64,000 nt of DNA from NCBI RefSeq assembly GCF_024273235.1, contig NZ_JANBVH010000008.1, positions 62,001-126,000 on the forward strand, given 5' to 3'. This DNA comes from Sphingomonas faeni (GTDB taxonomy: Bacteria > Pseudomonadota > Alphaproteobacteria > Sphingomonadales > Sphingomonadaceae). Each line of letters begins with the position of its first letter. Positions within the stretch are counted from its first letter, which is position 1. The notes under the pieces were generated by a model, which searched no databases, was not told the origin of the DNA, and saw only the letters and a list, made by a program, of their open reading frames with translations. The translations under genes were made by a program, and so were the position numbers. This document shows, piece after piece, positions 11,320 to 20,915 of this stretch.

Positions 11320-12348
11320 ATGCCCGACAGCGGCTGGATCGCGGTCGATGCGATGGGTGGCGATGACGGGCTGGCAGTGATGCTCGCCGGTGTCGCCCTC
11401 GCGCGTCATCAATACGAGGGCATGCGCTTCCTGCTGGTCGGCGACGAAGCTGCGATTCGCGAGGGGCTCAAGGCTCATCCGAATCTGTCGCAGCATTCGG
11501 AGATCGTCCACGCACCGGAGGTCGTCGGGTCGAGCGACAAGCCGACCCAGGCGATTCGGCGTGCCAAGAAGACCTCGATGGGCATCGCGATCGACCTGGT
11601 GAAACAGGGTCGCGCCGCCGCTGCGGTGTCGTCGGGCAATACCGGCGCGCTGATGGCGATGGCGAAGCTGTCGTTGCGGATGCTGCCCGGGATCGACCGG
11701 CCGGCACTCGCGGCGCGCCTGCCGACGCTCGGCGATACCGACATGGTCATGCTCGACCTCGGCGCGAACACCGAGTGCGATGCGCGCAACCTCGTCCAGT
11801 TCGCGATCATGGGCGCCGCCTATGCCCGCACCGCGCTCGATATCCCGCACCCCCGCGTCGCGCTGCTGAATATCGGCAGCGAGGACATGAAGGGCACCGA
11901 CGAGATCCGCGATGCCGCCGCCCAATTGCGCGCGACCCCGGCGGTCGACATGCAGTTCAATGGCTTTATCGAGGGCGACCGCCTGTCGCGCGGTGAAGTC
12001 GACGTGGTCGTGTGCGACGGTTTCTCGGGTAACATCGCGCTGAAGACCGCCGAGGGCACCGCGCGATTCGTCGCCGATCTGCTCAAGCGCGCCTTCCGCA
12101 GCTCGGTCCGCTCGAAGCTCGGCTTCCTGATCTCGCGCCCTGCAACCGAATTGCTGCGCGATCATCTCGATCCCAACAATCACAACGGCGCGGTCTTTCT
12201 CGGGCTCAACGGCATCGTCGTGAAGAGTCATGGCGGCGCGACCGATCGCGGCGTCGCGACCGCGATCGGCAACGCCGCCAAGATGGTCCGCAACGATCTG
12301 ATCCGGCGCATCGCCGACGATCTCGGCAGCGTGGAGAAGGCGGCATGA
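11320..12348 (+). CDS. plsX: Phosphate acyltransferase PlsX
   Basis: Converts acyl-ACP to acyl-phosphate, the first step of phospholipid synthesis by the PlsX/PlsY route, as a peripheral membrane enzyme. The 342-residue product starts with [11 protein letters not shown], the family's N-terminal signature, and contains [10 protein letters not shown] and [16 protein letters not shown]. Its stop overlaps the fabH start by four bases (ATGA). Confidence 0.96.
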   Translation: MPDSGWIAVDAMGGDDGLAVMLAGVALARHQYEGMRFLLVGDEAAIREGLKAHPNLSQHSEIVHAPEVVGSSDKPTQAIRRAKKTSMGIAIDLVKQGRAAAAVSSGNTGALMAMAKLSLRMLPGIDRPALAARLPTLGDTDMVMLDLGANTECDARNLVQFAIMGAAYARTALDIPHPRVALLNIGSEDMKGTDEIRDAAAQLRATPAVDMQFNGFIEGDRLSRGEVDVVVCDGFSGNIALKTAEGTARFVADLLKRAFRSSVRSKLGFLISRPATELLRDHLDPNNHNGAVFLGLNGIVVKSHGGATDRGVATAIGNAAKMVRNDLIRRIADDLGSVEKAA

Positions 12349-13313
12349 TCCGTTCGGTCGTCATTGGTACAGGCTCCGCCCTGCCCGCGCGCCGCGTGTC
12401 CAACGCCGAACTCGCGGAACAGGTCGACACCAGCGACGAGTGGATCGTCGAGCGCACCGGCATCCGCTTCCGCCACATCGCCGGCGAAGGCGAGACGACC
12501 GCGACTCTGGCCGCCGACGCGTGCCGCGCTGCTTTGTCCGCCGCTGGCATCGAGGCGCAGGACATCGACCTGATCGTGCTCGCGACCGCGACCCCCGACC
12601 AGACCTTCCCCGCCAGCGCCACGAAGGTGCAGGCGATGCTCGGCATCAACGATTGCGTCGCATTCGACGTCGCCGCGGTCTGCTCGGGCTTCCTCTACGC
12701 GGTGCAGGTCGTCGACAGCATGATCCGCAGCGGCGTCGCCCAGCGCGCGCTGGTCATCGGTGCTGAGACGTTCAGCCGCATCCTCGACTGGGAAGACCGG
12801 ACGACCTGCGTGCTGTTCGGCGACGGCGCCGGCGCGATCGTACTCGAGGCGCAGGACACCGCGGACGAAGGCGGTCGCGGCATCCTGACGACCAAGCTGC
12901 ACGCCGATGGTCGGCACAACGAACTTCTCTATGTCGACGGCGGCGTCTCGACCACCGGGACCGTCGGCAAGCTCCGCATGAAGGGCCGCGAGGTGTTCCG
13001 CCATGCGGTGACCAATCTGGCCTCGGTGATGACCGAATCGCTGGCGATGGCCGGGCTCGACGCGGACCAGGTCGACTGGGTCGTGCCGCATCAGGCGAAC
13101 GCCCGCATCCTCGACGCGACCGCGCGGAAACTGGGCCTCGCGCCTGCCAAAGTCGTCGTGACCGTCGATCAGCATGCCAACACATCGGCCGCATCGGTGC
13201 CGCTCGCGCTCGACGTCGCGGTCCGCGACGGGCGCATCCAGCAGGGCCAGATCGTCGTGCTCGAGGCGATGGGCGGCGGGTTTACCTGGGGTGCCGCGGT
13301 TATCCGCTTCTAA
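12345..13313 (+). CDS. fabH: 3-oxoacyl-ACP synthase III
   Basis: Condenses acetyl-CoA with malonyl-ACP to start fatty-acid synthesis. The 322-residue product has the catalytic triad: Cys113 in AAVCSGF, the histidine in VPHQANARI and the asparagine in QHANTSAAS. Length is normal. It is translationally coupled to plsX. Confidence 0.97.
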   Translation: MIRSVVIGTGSALPARRVSNAELAEQVDTSDEWIVERTGIRFRHIAGEGETTATLAADACRAALSAAGIEAQDIDLIVLATATPDQTFPASATKVQAMLGINDCVAFDVAAVCSGFLYAVQVVDSMIRSGVAQRALVIGAETFSRILDWEDRTTCVLFGDGAGAIVLEAQDTADEGGRGILTTKLHADGRHNELLYVDGGVSTTGTVGKLRMKGREVFRHAVTNLASVMTESLAMAGLDADQVDWVVPHQANARILDATARKLGLAPAKVVVTVDQHANTSAASVPLALDVAVRDGRIQQGQIVVLEAMGGGFTWGAAVIRF

Positions 13314-13407
13314 TCCCTTCGAAACATATCGATTCGCTTGTAGAACAAATCCCTTCCGATCGCCTTCGTGCCTGTGTAGGAGAAGCGCCGAGTCTGGGAG
13401 CTTGCGA

Positions 13408-13707
13408 ATGACTATGACTGGCACTTTGACGCGGGCCGATCTGGCCGAGTCGCTTCACCGGGAAGTGGGACTGTCGCGTGCGGATTCGTCGAAGATCGTC
13501 GAACAGATCCTCGCAGAAATGTGTGGTGCTCTGTCGCACGGTGAGAACGTGAAGATTTCGGGGTTCGGGACGTTCGTGCTCCGCGACAAGGGCGAGCGCG
13601 TCGGGCGCAACCCGAAGACCGGCATCGAGGTGCCGATCGCACCGCGCCGCGTCCTCACGTTCCGCGCGAGCCAGATGATGCGTGAGCGCATCGTCGGTGC
13701 CGGCTGA
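13408..13707 (+). CDS. ihfA: Integration host factor alpha subunit
   Basis: DNA-bending HU/IHF-family protein of 99 residues. It carries the family signature region [20 protein letters not shown] and, after it, the IHF-alpha-like end. It normally pairs with IhfB, encoded elsewhere. The ATG at 13408 ([16 protein letters not shown]) gives the usual length; upstream in-frame sequence runs into fabH. The position after fabH and before a MerR gene is conserved in related bacteria. Confidence 0.95.
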   Translation: MTMTGTLTRADLAESLHREVGLSRADSSKIVEQILAEMCGALSHGENVKISGFGTFVLRDKGERVGRNPKTGIEVPIAPRRVLTFRASQMMRERIVGAG

Positions 13708-14140
13708 ACCAATGCCTGGCGACGCCGACGACGGCGCGCCCTCGACCGGCGGGACGGGCTCGACAGTTGAGGCGGGTTCGACGCCTGCCACCAAGACCGA
13801 GGCGGCGTTTCGCACGATCGGCGAACTGGCCGCCGATACCGGGCTGCCGCAGCATATCCTGCGCTATTGGGAAACGCGGTTCCCGCAGCTCCGTCCGCTT
13901 CAGCGCGCCGGCAATCGTCGCTATTACCGGGCCGAGGACGTAGCGCTGGTCCGGCGGATCGACACGCTGCTGAACCGCGAGGGCTATACCGTGCGCGGCG
14001 TGCAGCAATTGCTGTCCGGCGAAAAATCCGCACCGGCCGCAAGCGCGTCGACTCCCCCGGTACAGGTGCAATCGCCGATCCCCGCATTGAAGGCGATCCG
14101 GGCGCTGCTGGCGCAGGCGCTGATCGAGGACGCCGCCTGA
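13682..14140 (+). CDS. MerR-family transcriptional regulator
   Basis: A protein of about 150 residues with an N-terminal winged helix of the MerR type: [27 protein letters not shown], then a wing rich in arginine and tyrosine (RRYYRAEDV). The N-terminal 40 residues are low complexity (Thr/Gly/Ser). The start may be 13682, overlapping ihfA, or the ATG at 13712. The ligand is unknown; no cysteine-rich metal site is present. Confidence 0.9.
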   Translation: MSASSVPAEPMPGDADDGAPSTGGTGSTVEAGSTPATKTEAAFRTIGELAADTGLPQHILRYWETRFPQLRPLQRAGNRRYYRAEDVALVRRIDTLLNREGYTVRGVQQLLSGEKSAPAASASTPPVQVQSPIPALKAIRALLAQALIEDAA

Positions 14141-14182
14141 GCGCGTTCCCCGACGGGCGTTCTTAAGGGCTATCGGAGATAA

Positions 14183-14207
14183 CGGGGGAAGGCTCAGCCC
14201 TCCCCCG
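14183..14207. terminator. Hairpin terminator between MerR and mucR genes
   Basis: CGGGGGAAGGC-TCA-GCCCTCCCCCG forms an 11-base-pair stem with one mismatch and a three-base loop. It stands between two convergent genes and so may stop transcripts from both sides. There is no marked T tract. Confidence 0.6.
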
Positions 14208-14214
14208 CCTGGTC

Positions 14215-14730
14215 TCAGGCGTCGCTGCCCAGCGTCTTCTTGGCGGCATCGAGTGCGGCCTTGCCGGTCTTGCGCACCGTCTTGACCGCGCCGTCGGCGG
14301 CCTTTTCGACGGTCGAGCCGGCCTTGCGACCCAGACCGATCGACTTCGCCATCGCGCGGCGTGCTTCCGAATAGGTCGCAGCGACCATCGGATAGTCGGG
14401 CTTGAGGTTGAAGCGCTCGCGGTACTGCTCGGGCGTCAGGCCGTTGGTCGAAAGATGACGACGCAACGTCTTGTACTTCTTGCCGTCCAGCATCGAGATG
14501 ATGTGGTCCGGCGACGCGAGCGACTTGCGTACCGAAACCGCAGGCTCGGATGCAGGAACCGCTACAGCTTCGGGCTCGGCTTCGCCATTACCGGAAAGCT
14601 TTGCGACAGCGGCATGCATCGCCACCAGAAATGCCGGCACGTCATCGGCCGCAGTGCGGGTGTTGGGGTTTGCGAGCCATGCTGCCGTCAGTTCGGCAGC
14701 AAGCTCGACCGTGTTAATCGTATCCGTCAC
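14215..14730 (-). CDS. MucR/Ros-family regulator lacking the zinc cysteines
   Basis: Global regulator of the MucR family, which binds AT-rich DNA as higher oligomers. The core HIISMLDGKKYKTLRRHLST aligns with the MucR zinc-finger region, but the first metal cysteine position is serine and the second aspartate. PEQYRERFNLKPDYPMVA then follows as in the family. The C-terminal 35 residues are alanine/lysine-rich. At 171 residues it is longer than typical MucR because of an N-terminal linker. The start is GTG at 14730, preceded by AAGGA at a good distance. Confidence 0.87.
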   Translation of the reverse strand: MTDTINTVELAAELTAAWLANPNTRTAADDVPAFLVAMHAAVAKLSGNGEAEPEAVAVPASEPAVSVRKSLASPDHIISMLDGKKYKTLRRHLSTNGLTPEQYRERFNLKPDYPMVAATYSEARRAMAKSIGLGRKAGSTVEKAADGAVKTVRKTGKAALDAAKKTLGSDA

Positions 14731-14808
14731 ACTCTATCCTTGAATTCATTAATTAGCCCCCGCCGGCGAGCCCCTACGCCATTTGCATGGACTTGAACAC
14801 CGTCGTTT

Positions 14809-14836
14809 GGTTAATTGCCAATATTGTTTGTTAACC
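14809..14836. promoter_or_regulatory. AT-rich inverted repeat upstream of mucR
   Basis: GGTTAA and TTAACC separated by 16 AT-rich bases lie about 80 bases upstream of the mucR-family gene. MucR proteins favour AT-rich sites and commonly regulate themselves, so this is a plausible autoregulatory site. Inference only. Confidence 0.35.
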
Positions 14837-14839
14837 TGC

Positions 14840-15592
14840 TGTTTCAACCCCGCGCCGCGCACTCATAACGACAGACTAGTCGGATGACACCGAAGTCATT
14901 CGACGAACATCGTGATGCGACTTAAGGGTGCATATCAGGCCGAACCGTCTGCCAGACACTTGGTCGACACGGTCGTTCCACCCAAGCCTTGATTAACGAT
15001 TTTCTCGGCCTTGTCGGACAAGCGATCCCAAGCCGCCGATATTCGCCGGGTCGAGACTTCGAACAACGCTCGATACCCGGACCGAACCAGTTGTGACGAT
15101 GCGTTGGCCGAAGCTAGGATCGTCAGCGTGAACCGAGGCTGACTTTGATCCCGGTCTGTAACCGCGCGATTTCATGCCGCTTCAGCCGCCTCGAACAATT
15201 GGCCGATTACCCGGTGCGCGCGGACAGTGCAGTCCGGCCATTGTCCAGTATCCTACAAGCGACGCTCCGAAGAGACGCCCGCGAATATCGCGGCCAGGGT
15301 GCGCTATTTTTTGCAACGATTAGTGCAAGTCATTGTGTTGGATCGGTCGGCCCAAACCGGGCATCCTCGCGCCAATGCCCTGTTCCGCTCCATCGTGTCG
15401 CCCGTATCGCCCGTATCGCGCTTATCGAAGCAGCCGCGTCGCCCGTAGATTCTTCGAGCCCCAGGCGCTTTGCCCGGCGTATCGGTGATGCTGCTTGGCG
15501 AACTCCAGCGCCTGCTGCGGCGGCTGCCCTTCGGCCGCGTCTCGACGCCCCGCAGCGCGCCGCCTGTGGCGCCTTCCGACGACGATACCGTC
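14840..15592. other. Long non-coding stretch before the purine operon
   Basis: No convincing gene is present between mucR and the AtzG-like gene. Open frames here lack family-like sequence or sensible starts. GC is lower than in the flanking genes in parts. The stretch must contain the promoter of the 17-gene purine run and includes the two-part motif at 15307-15337. I see no recognisable riboswitch. Confidence 0.6.
15307..15337. promoter_or_regulatory. Candidate LysR operator, purine operon copy
   Basis: TTTTTGCAACG, then 11 bases, then TCATTG. The same two blocks with the same spacing occur at 35073-35100, directly before the LysR gene. This copy also contains the inverted repeat TTGCA-N8-TGCAA. 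The shared spacing suggests one regulator controls both sites; the LysR protein at 34119-35060 is the obvious candidate. Confidence 0.5.
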
Positions 15593-15745
15593 ATGCCGCG
15601 AACCGAGGCCGAGATCGTCCAGGCCGCGGAAATACTCGGACTGATCGTTCCCGATGCCTGCATGCCGGGCGTGGTCGCAAACCTGGCGTTGCTCGACACG
15701 CATGCTGTTATTCTGCTCGGCCGACCTCGGCGGGTCGGACCATGA
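15593..15745 (+). CDS. AtzG/HpxX-like small amidase partner (DUF4089)
   Basis: A 50-residue product (MPRTEAEIVQAAEILGLIVP...) with the look of the DUF4089/AtzG family: an acidic N-terminal helix, then VVANLALLDTHA. AtzG is the small partner of the amidase AtzE, and in Klebsiella the corresponding pair HpxX/HpxY serves purine catabolism. Its stop overlaps the start of the amidase gene by four bases. The start is uncertain: 15593 matches the family N-terminus, but an in-frame ATG at 15488 would add 35 residues. No strong ribosome-binding site is seen. Confidence 0.75.
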   Translation: MPRTEAEIVQAAEILGLIVPDACMPGVVANLALLDTHAVILLGRPRRVGP

Positions 15746-17082
15746 GACAGGCCCTTGCGATCGCTGCCGACGTGCGGGCCCGTCGCCTATCCGCCGCCGC
15801 GGTCGTCGAACGAAGCCTGCAAGCTTTGGTCGCAGACGACCACCGCCTCGGCGCCGTCACGCGCATCCTCGCGGATCGTGCGCGGCAGGACGCGCGTCAG
15901 GTCGACGCGGCGATTGCAGCAGGCCGCGATCCGGGGCCGCTCGCGGGCGTGCCGTACGGCGTGAAGGACCTGTTCGACGTCGTCGGCCTGCCGACGACGG
16001 CCGGCTCGACACTTTATGAGAACGCTCCCCCCGCTCTAGCCGATGCCGAGGCGATCCGTCGGCTCCGCGAGGCCGGCGCGGTCCTGGTCGCGACGCTGAA
16101 CATGGACGAGTTCGCCTATGGCTTCGCGACCATCAACGCGCGGCATGGCACGACGCGCAATCCGCATGATCTCGATCGGCTCGCGGGGGGATCCTCGGGT
16201 GGATCGGCGGCCATCGTCGCGGCAGGCCTGCTGCCGTTCGCGCTGGGATCGGATACCAATGGCTCGATCCGCGTCCCCGCCAGCCTGACCGGCGTGTACG
16301 GCCTCAAGCCGACACATGGCGACCTGCCGATGAGCGGCGTGTTTCCCTTCGCCGACAGTTTCGACGATATCGGACCGTTCGCGACATCGGTCGCCGATCT
16401 CCGCTGCATCTGGGACGTCTTGCGAGGAACCGACTCCTCCCTGAACACGGGGACGGAGTTCCACGTCGCGCAGCTCGGCGGGCGCTTCCTGGACAATGTG
16501 GATCCCGATCAGCACGCGGCGATCGCCGGCGTCGCACCCGGTGCGCCGATACTCGACCTGCCCGACATCGCCCGGGCGCGATCCGCCGCGTTCCTGATCA
16601 CCGCCTATGAAGGCGGCACGCTCCACCGCGCGGCGCTGGCCGAAAACGCGATGGCATTCGATCCGGCCACGCGCGACCGGTTGCTTGCGGGTGCGCTGAT
16701 CCCGCGCGCGCTGTACGATGCCGCGCAGGACTTTCGCCGCACCTTCAAGGCGACGATCCTCGACTGCATCGCGGACCATGACGTCGTGCTTGCACCGGCG
16801 GCACCATGCGTCGCCCCGGCGGTGGCAGACCCGCGCATCCTGATCGACGGCGAACGCAAGCCGGCACGATCGGATCTCGGTATCCACACGCAGCCGATCA
16901 GCTTCACCGGCCTGCCATCGCTGTCGGTCCCGCTGTTCAGGCCGGGCCGGCTGCCGCTCGGGTTGCAGCTGATCGGGCGACCGAACGGGGAGTCGACGCT
17001 GTTCCGGTTCGCCGCCATGCTGGAAGAACGGGGGGTGATCGGAGTGTCTCCGCCACCTGGGACTTGGGGGGAAGACGCATGA
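15742..17082 (+). CDS. AtzE/HpxY-like amidase-signature hydrolase
   Basis: Amidase-signature enzyme of 446 residues. The catalytic lysine is K75 in GVPYGVKDLFDV, and the Ser-cisSer region is LAGGSSGGSAAIVAAG. AtzE hydrolyses 1-carboxybiuret; HpxY-type homologues sit in purine clusters and are thought to act on oxalurate or a related ureido acid. The neighbouring HpxW, HpxZ and ureidoglycine aminotransferase genes support the oxalurate branch here. The ATG at 15742 overlaps the AtzG-like stop; a long upstream extension of this frame is not family-like. Confidence 0.88.
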   Translation: MRQALAIAADVRARRLSAAAVVERSLQALVADDHRLGAVTRILADRARQDARQVDAAIAAGRDPGPLAGVPYGVKDLFDVVGLPTTAGSTLYENAPPALADAEAIRRLREAGAVLVATLNMDEFAYGFATINARHGTTRNPHDLDRLAGGSSGGSAAIVAAGLLPFALGSDTNGSIRVPASLTGVYGLKPTHGDLPMSGVFPFADSFDDIGPFATSVADLRCIWDVLRGTDSSLNTGTEFHVAQLGGRFLDNVDPDQHAAIAGVAPGAPILDLPDIARARSAAFLITAYEGGTLHRAALAENAMAFDPATRDRLLAGALIPRALYDAAQDFRRTFKATILDCIADHDVVLAPAAPCVAPAVADPRILIDGERKPARSDLGIHTQPISFTGLPSLSVPLFRPGRLPLGLQLIGRPNGESTLFRFAAMLEERGVIGVSPPPGTWGEDA

Positions 17083-18416
17083 CAGCAGCCACGGGCCGGC
17101 TGGACCGATACTTCGCGCTGACCGAGCGCGGTACGTCGGCGCGTACCGAAGTGCTGGCCGGTTTCACGACCTTCCTGACGATGGCGTACATCGTCCTCGT
17201 CAACCCGGCGATCCTCGGCCAGGCGGGGATGCCGATCGCGTCGGTTGCCGCCGCGACGTGCTTTGCCGCGGCATTCGGCTCGATCCTGATGGGGGTCGTC
17301 TCCAACACGCCGCTGGCGCTGGCGCCGGGCATGGGGCTGAACGCGTATTTCAGCTTCACCGTGGTGCAGCAGATGGGTGTGCCGTGGCCGGTGGCGCTCG
17401 GCTGCGTGTTCATTTCGGGCGTCGCGTTCCTGATCCTGACGTTGACCGGTGTGCGACAGCTGATCGTCGCGGTGATCCCGATGCACCTGTTCGCCGCGGT
17501 GGCGGGCGGCATCGGGCTGTTCATCGGCTTTATCGGCCTCAAGAACGCCGGCATCGTCGTCGCCAATCCGGCAACTTTCGTCGCGCTGGGTGATCTAAAG
17601 GCACCGGGCGCAGCACTCGCGCTGTTCGGCCTGCTGCTGATCGCGACGCTGAGCGTGTGGAAGGTGCGCGGCGCGATGCTGATCGGGATCGTCGCGACCA
17701 CGCTCGTCGCGTGGATCTTCGGCCAGGTCACCGTGACACCCGCGCCGTACAGCCTGTCCGCGCTGACCGGCACCGCGTTCGCGCTCGACCTGCCCGGCGT
17801 GTTCGGCTTGAGCGGCAAACACGGCCTCGGCCTGCTCGAAATCCTGTTCGTGTTCCTGTTCGTCGACCTATTCGACAACATCGGCACCCTCGTCGCGGTC
17901 ACCAAGCGCGCCGGATTGATGGACGCAGCCGGCCGCATTCCCGGCCTCAACCGCATCCTGATGGCCGATGCCGCCGCGACGATCGTCGGCTCGGTTGCAG
18001 GGACCAGCACCGTCACCAGCTATGTCGAGAGCGCGGCAGGCGTGCAGGAGGGCGGACGCACCGGCCTGACCGCGGTCGTCACCGGCGTGCTGTTCCTGCT
18101 GACGATGTTCGTCGCGCCCTATGCGCAGATCGTGCCCCTGGCCGCGACCGCGCCTGCGTTGATCATCGTCGGCGGCCTCATGCTGTTGCCGCTCACCGAA
18201 GTCGCGTGGGAGGATCCGCAATCGGCGATCCCCGCGTTCCTGACGGTGGCGATGATCCCGCTGACCTTCTCGATCGCCAACGGCCTCGCCTTCGGGATTA
18301 CCGCCCACGCCGCGCTGAAACTGCTGCGCGGACAGGCGACCGGCAAGGACTGGTTCCTGTTTCTCCTCGCCGGCCTGTTCGTGGTCCGCTTCGTCTGGAT
18401 GAGTGCCGCCGCATGA
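17079..18416 (+). CDS. NCS2-family purine base permease (AzgA/PbuG type)
   Basis: Inner-membrane transporter of 445 residues with 12-14 hydrophobic segments. It has the AzgA-branch motifs TTFLTMAYIVLVNPAIL near the start, GMGLNAYFSF, and LFVFLFVDLFDNIGTLVAV. Relatives import hypoxanthine, guanine or adenine with protons. Four-base overlaps with both neighbours place it firmly in the purine operon. It should bring in the bases released by the exported nucleosidases encoded alongside. Confidence 0.92.
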   Translation: MTAATGRLDRYFALTERGTSARTEVLAGFTTFLTMAYIVLVNPAILGQAGMPIASVAAATCFAAAFGSILMGVVSNTPLALAPGMGLNAYFSFTVVQQMGVPWPVALGCVFISGVAFLILTLTGVRQLIVAVIPMHLFAAVAGGIGLFIGFIGLKNAGIVVANPATFVALGDLKAPGAALALFGLLLIATLSVWKVRGAMLIGIVATTLVAWIFGQVTVTPAPYSLSALTGTAFALDLPGVFGLSGKHGLGLLEILFVFLFVDLFDNIGTLVAVTKRAGLMDAAGRIPGLNRILMADAAATIVGSVAGTSTVTSYVESAAGVQEGGRTGLTAVVTGVLFLLTMFVAPYAQIVPLAATAPALIIVGGLMLLPLTEVAWEDPQSAIPAFLTVAMIPLTFSIANGLAFGITAHAALKLLRGQATGKDWFLFLLAGLFVVRFVWMSAAA

Positions 18417-19330
18417 AGATCGTCCTTGCCTTGCTCGCCATCGTCGCCACTGCCGCCACGCCCGCGGTTGCCGAACCGCTCGACCCCACCCCGCGCACCG
18501 TCGTGATGACCGCCTTCGCGCCCGAATGGGATTCGCTCGCGCATTCGGTCGACACGCCCAAGACCTACAGGATCAACGGCCTGACGTTCCTGACGGGTAC
18601 GATGGCCGGCAAGCCGGTGCTGCTGATGCAGAGCGGCGTCAGCATGGTGAACGCGGCGATGAACACGCAACTCGTGCTCGATCGCTTCACCGTCCGCCGG
18701 ATCGTGTTTTCGGGAATCGCCGGCGGCGTCGATCCGGCGCTGTCGATCGGCGACGTCGTCGTGCCGGATCGCTGGGCGCAATATCTCGAAGTCTCGTTTG
18801 CGCGCAAAGCCGGCGAAGGCTGGGCACCACCCGAGCCGGCCGACGGGGATGCGCCGAAGAACTACGGCATGATGTTCCCGCGCGGCGTCCGCGTCGGCAA
18901 TGCTATCGAACCCGCTCGTCGCCATTACGCCTTCCCGGTCGACCCGGCGATGCTGGCGTTGGCGCGCAAGGTCGCGTCGGGCGTGAAATTGCGGCGGTGC
19001 GTGTCCGAGGATACCAAGGCCCCCGGTTGCCTGGCGGAAACACCGAAGATCGTCGTCGGCGGAACGGGTGTCAGCGCCAGCGTCTACGCCGACAACGCCG
19101 AGTTCCGCACCTATCTGTCGCAGACCTACAAGGCGCCGGTGCTCGACATGGAGAGCGCCGCGGTGGCGCAGGTGGCCTATGCGAACGCGGTCCCGGTGAT
19201 CGTCTTCCGCAGCCTCTCCGATCTCGCCGGCGGCGATGCGGGCGCGAACCAGATGACAGTCTTCATGGAGCTTGCCGCTGTCAATTCCGCCGACGTCGTC
19301 CGCGCGTTCGTCGCGGCGCTGCCGAACTGA
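18413..19330 (+). CDS. Exported nucleosidase of the phosphorylase superfamily (MTA/SAH nucleosidase-like)
   Basis: A 305-residue product with a clear signal peptide (MKIVLALLAIVATAATPAVA) followed by a PNP/MTAN fold. Motifs: FSGIAGGVDPALSIGDVVVP, LDMESAAVAQVAYANAVP and FRSLSDLAGG, where the aspartate corresponds to the catalytic Asp of MTA/SAH nucleosidase. Hydrolysis rather than phosphorolysis seems likely for a periplasmic enzyme. By context it releases purine bases from nucleosides before uptake through the NCS2 permease. Two cysteines (in RRCVSEDTKAPGC) may form a disulfide. Confidence 0.83.
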   Translation: MKIVLALLAIVATAATPAVAEPLDPTPRTVVMTAFAPEWDSLAHSVDTPKTYRINGLTFLTGTMAGKPVLLMQSGVSMVNAAMNTQLVLDRFTVRRIVFSGIAGGVDPALSIGDVVVPDRWAQYLEVSFARKAGEGWAPPEPADGDAPKNYGMMFPRGVRVGNAIEPARRHYAFPVDPAMLALARKVASGVKLRRCVSEDTKAPGCLAETPKIVVGGTGVSASVYADNAEFRTYLSQTYKAPVLDMESAAVAQVAYANAVPVIVFRSLSDLAGGDAGANQMTVFMELAAVNSADVVRAFVAALPN

Positions 19331-19331
19331 C

Positions 19332-20915
19332 ATGACGCTGACGACCGTCTCCGGCGCCAACGGCATGGTCACCGCCCCGCATCATCTCGCGGCGGACGCT
19401 GGCCTCGGCGTGCTGCGCGACGGCGGCAACGCGGTCGAGGCGGCGGTCGCGGTCGCGGCGACGTTGGCGGTGGTCTATCCGCACATGACCGGGATCGGCG
19501 GCGACGGCTTCTGGCTGATCCGCGAGCCGGACGGCGAGGTTCGCGCGGTGCACGGCTGCGGCGCCGCGGCGGCAAACGCCGACCTGTCCCTCTACGCAGG
19601 CCTCGACGCGGTGCCGACCCGCGGGCCGCTGGCGGCGAACACCGTCGCGGGGACGATCTCGGGTTGGGCCGCGGCGCTCGAACAGGCCGGCGGCATCCTG
19701 CCGCTCGACCGCCTTATGCGCGACGCGATCGGCCATGCCGAGGCGGGCGTCGCGGTCACTGCAGGTGGCGCAACGATCGCCGCAGCCAAAGGCGACGAAC
19801 TACGCAATCAACTAGGCGCCTACGCCGCGGTCTTCGAACCCGAAGGCCGGCCGCTCCGCACCAGCGACCGACTCCGGCAACCGCGCCTCGCGCAGACCCT
19901 CCGCCACCTCGCCGCGAACGGTCTCGACGATTTCTACCGCGGTACGCTTGCCGAACGGATCGCCGCCGACCTCGAAACGCTCGGCAGCCCGGTCGCGCTC
20001 GCCGATCTTGCCGCGCACCGCGCTACCAGCCCGGCACCGCTGACCGTCCGCATCGCCGACGCACGCCTCTACAACACCGCACCGCCGACCCAAGGCATCG
20101 CCTCGCTCCTGATCCTCGCCCTCTTCGACCGGCTTGCGGCAAAGGAAGGCGACGGCTTCGACCATTTCCACGGCCTGATCGAAGCCACCAAGCAGGCCTT
20201 TCTCTGGCGCGACCGGCATTGCGGCGATCCCTGCTTCATGACCGACGAGCCGCAGGCGTTTCTCGACGACGGAGTCGCACTCGACGCCCTCGCCGCAAGG
20301 ATCGACCCGAGCCGCGCGCTCCCTTGGCCACAACCGCCGCAATGGGGCGACACCTGCTGGTTCGGCGCCGCCGATGCCGGGGGCCGCGTCGTCAGCGCGA
20401 TCCAATCGACCTATTTCGAGTTCGGATCAGGCCTCGTCCTGCCCGACACCGGCATCACCTGGCAGAACCGCGGCAGCTCGTTCCGCCTCGCCGAAACCGG
20501 CTGGAATGCGCTGAAGCCCGGCCGCCAGCCCTTCCACACGCTCAACCCCGCGCTCGCCCGCTTCGACGACAGCCGGACGATGGCCTACGGCACGATGGGC
20601 GGCGAAGGCCAGCCGCAGACCCAAGCGGCGCTGTTCACCCGCTACGCCCGCTACGGCAGCGATCTGCAACGAGCGATCAGCGCGCCGCGCTGGCTGCTGG
20701 GCCGGACCTGGGGCGAGCAAAGCACGACGCTGAAAATCGAGGACGGCCTGCCGGAGGAGCTTTACGCAGCGCTCGCCGAAGCCGGCCACGACGTCGAGCG
20801 CGTCGGCCCGCTGACGGCAATGATGGGCCATGCCGGCGCGATCGTCCGCCACGCCGATGGCCGCCTGGAAGGCGCGACCGATCCCCGCAGCGACGGCGGT
20901 GTCGCGGGATGGTGA
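19332..20915 (+). CDS. hpxW: Oxamate amidohydrolase HpxW (gamma-glutamyltransferase-fold Ntn hydrolase)
   Basis: A 527-residue GGT-superfamily protein without a signal peptide, as expected for cytoplasmic HpxW rather than periplasmic GGT. The N-terminal GANGMVTAPHHLA and DGGNAVEAAVA motifs are present. Thr341 in WGDTCWFG is the predicted autoprocessing nucleophile, giving subunits of about 340 and 187 residues; the following VSAIQSTYFEFGSG matches the HpxW branch. HpxW hydrolyses oxamate to oxalate and ammonia. It lies two bases after the nucleosidase gene and overlaps the next gene by seven. Confidence 0.85.
   Translation: MTLTTVSGANGMVTAPHHLAADAGLGVLRDGGNAVEAAVAVAATLAVVYPHMTGIGGDGFWLIREPDGEVRAVHGCGAAAANADLSLYAGLDAVPTRGPLAANTVAGTISGWAAALEQAGGILPLDRLMRDAIGHAEAGVAVTAGGATIAAAKGDELRNQLGAYAAVFEPEGRPLRTSDRLRQPRLAQTLRHLAANGLDDFYRGTLAERIAADLETLGSPVALADLAAHRATSPAPLTVRIADARLYNTAPPTQGIASLLILALFDRLAAKEGDGFDHFHGLIEATKQAFLWRDRHCGDPCFMTDEPQAFLDDGVALDALAARIDPSRALPWPQPPQWGDTCWFGAADAGGRVVSAIQSTYFEFGSGLVLPDTGITWQNRGSSFRLAETGWNALKPGRQPFHTLNPALARFDDSRTMAYGTMGGEGQPQTQAALFTRYARYGSDLQRAISAPRWLLGRTWGEQSTTLKIEDGLPEELYAALAEAGHDVERVGPLTAMMGHAGAIVRHADGRLEGATDPRSDGGVAGW

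Noticed and set aside
15145..15741. Upstream extension of the amidase gene
   Set aside because: Adds about 200 residues unlike any amidase; it overlaps the AtzG-like gene in another frame.
19332..20915. True gamma-glutamyltransferase
   Set aside because: No signal peptide, and the segment around the nucleophile and the neighbours fit HpxW oxamate amidohydrolase better.
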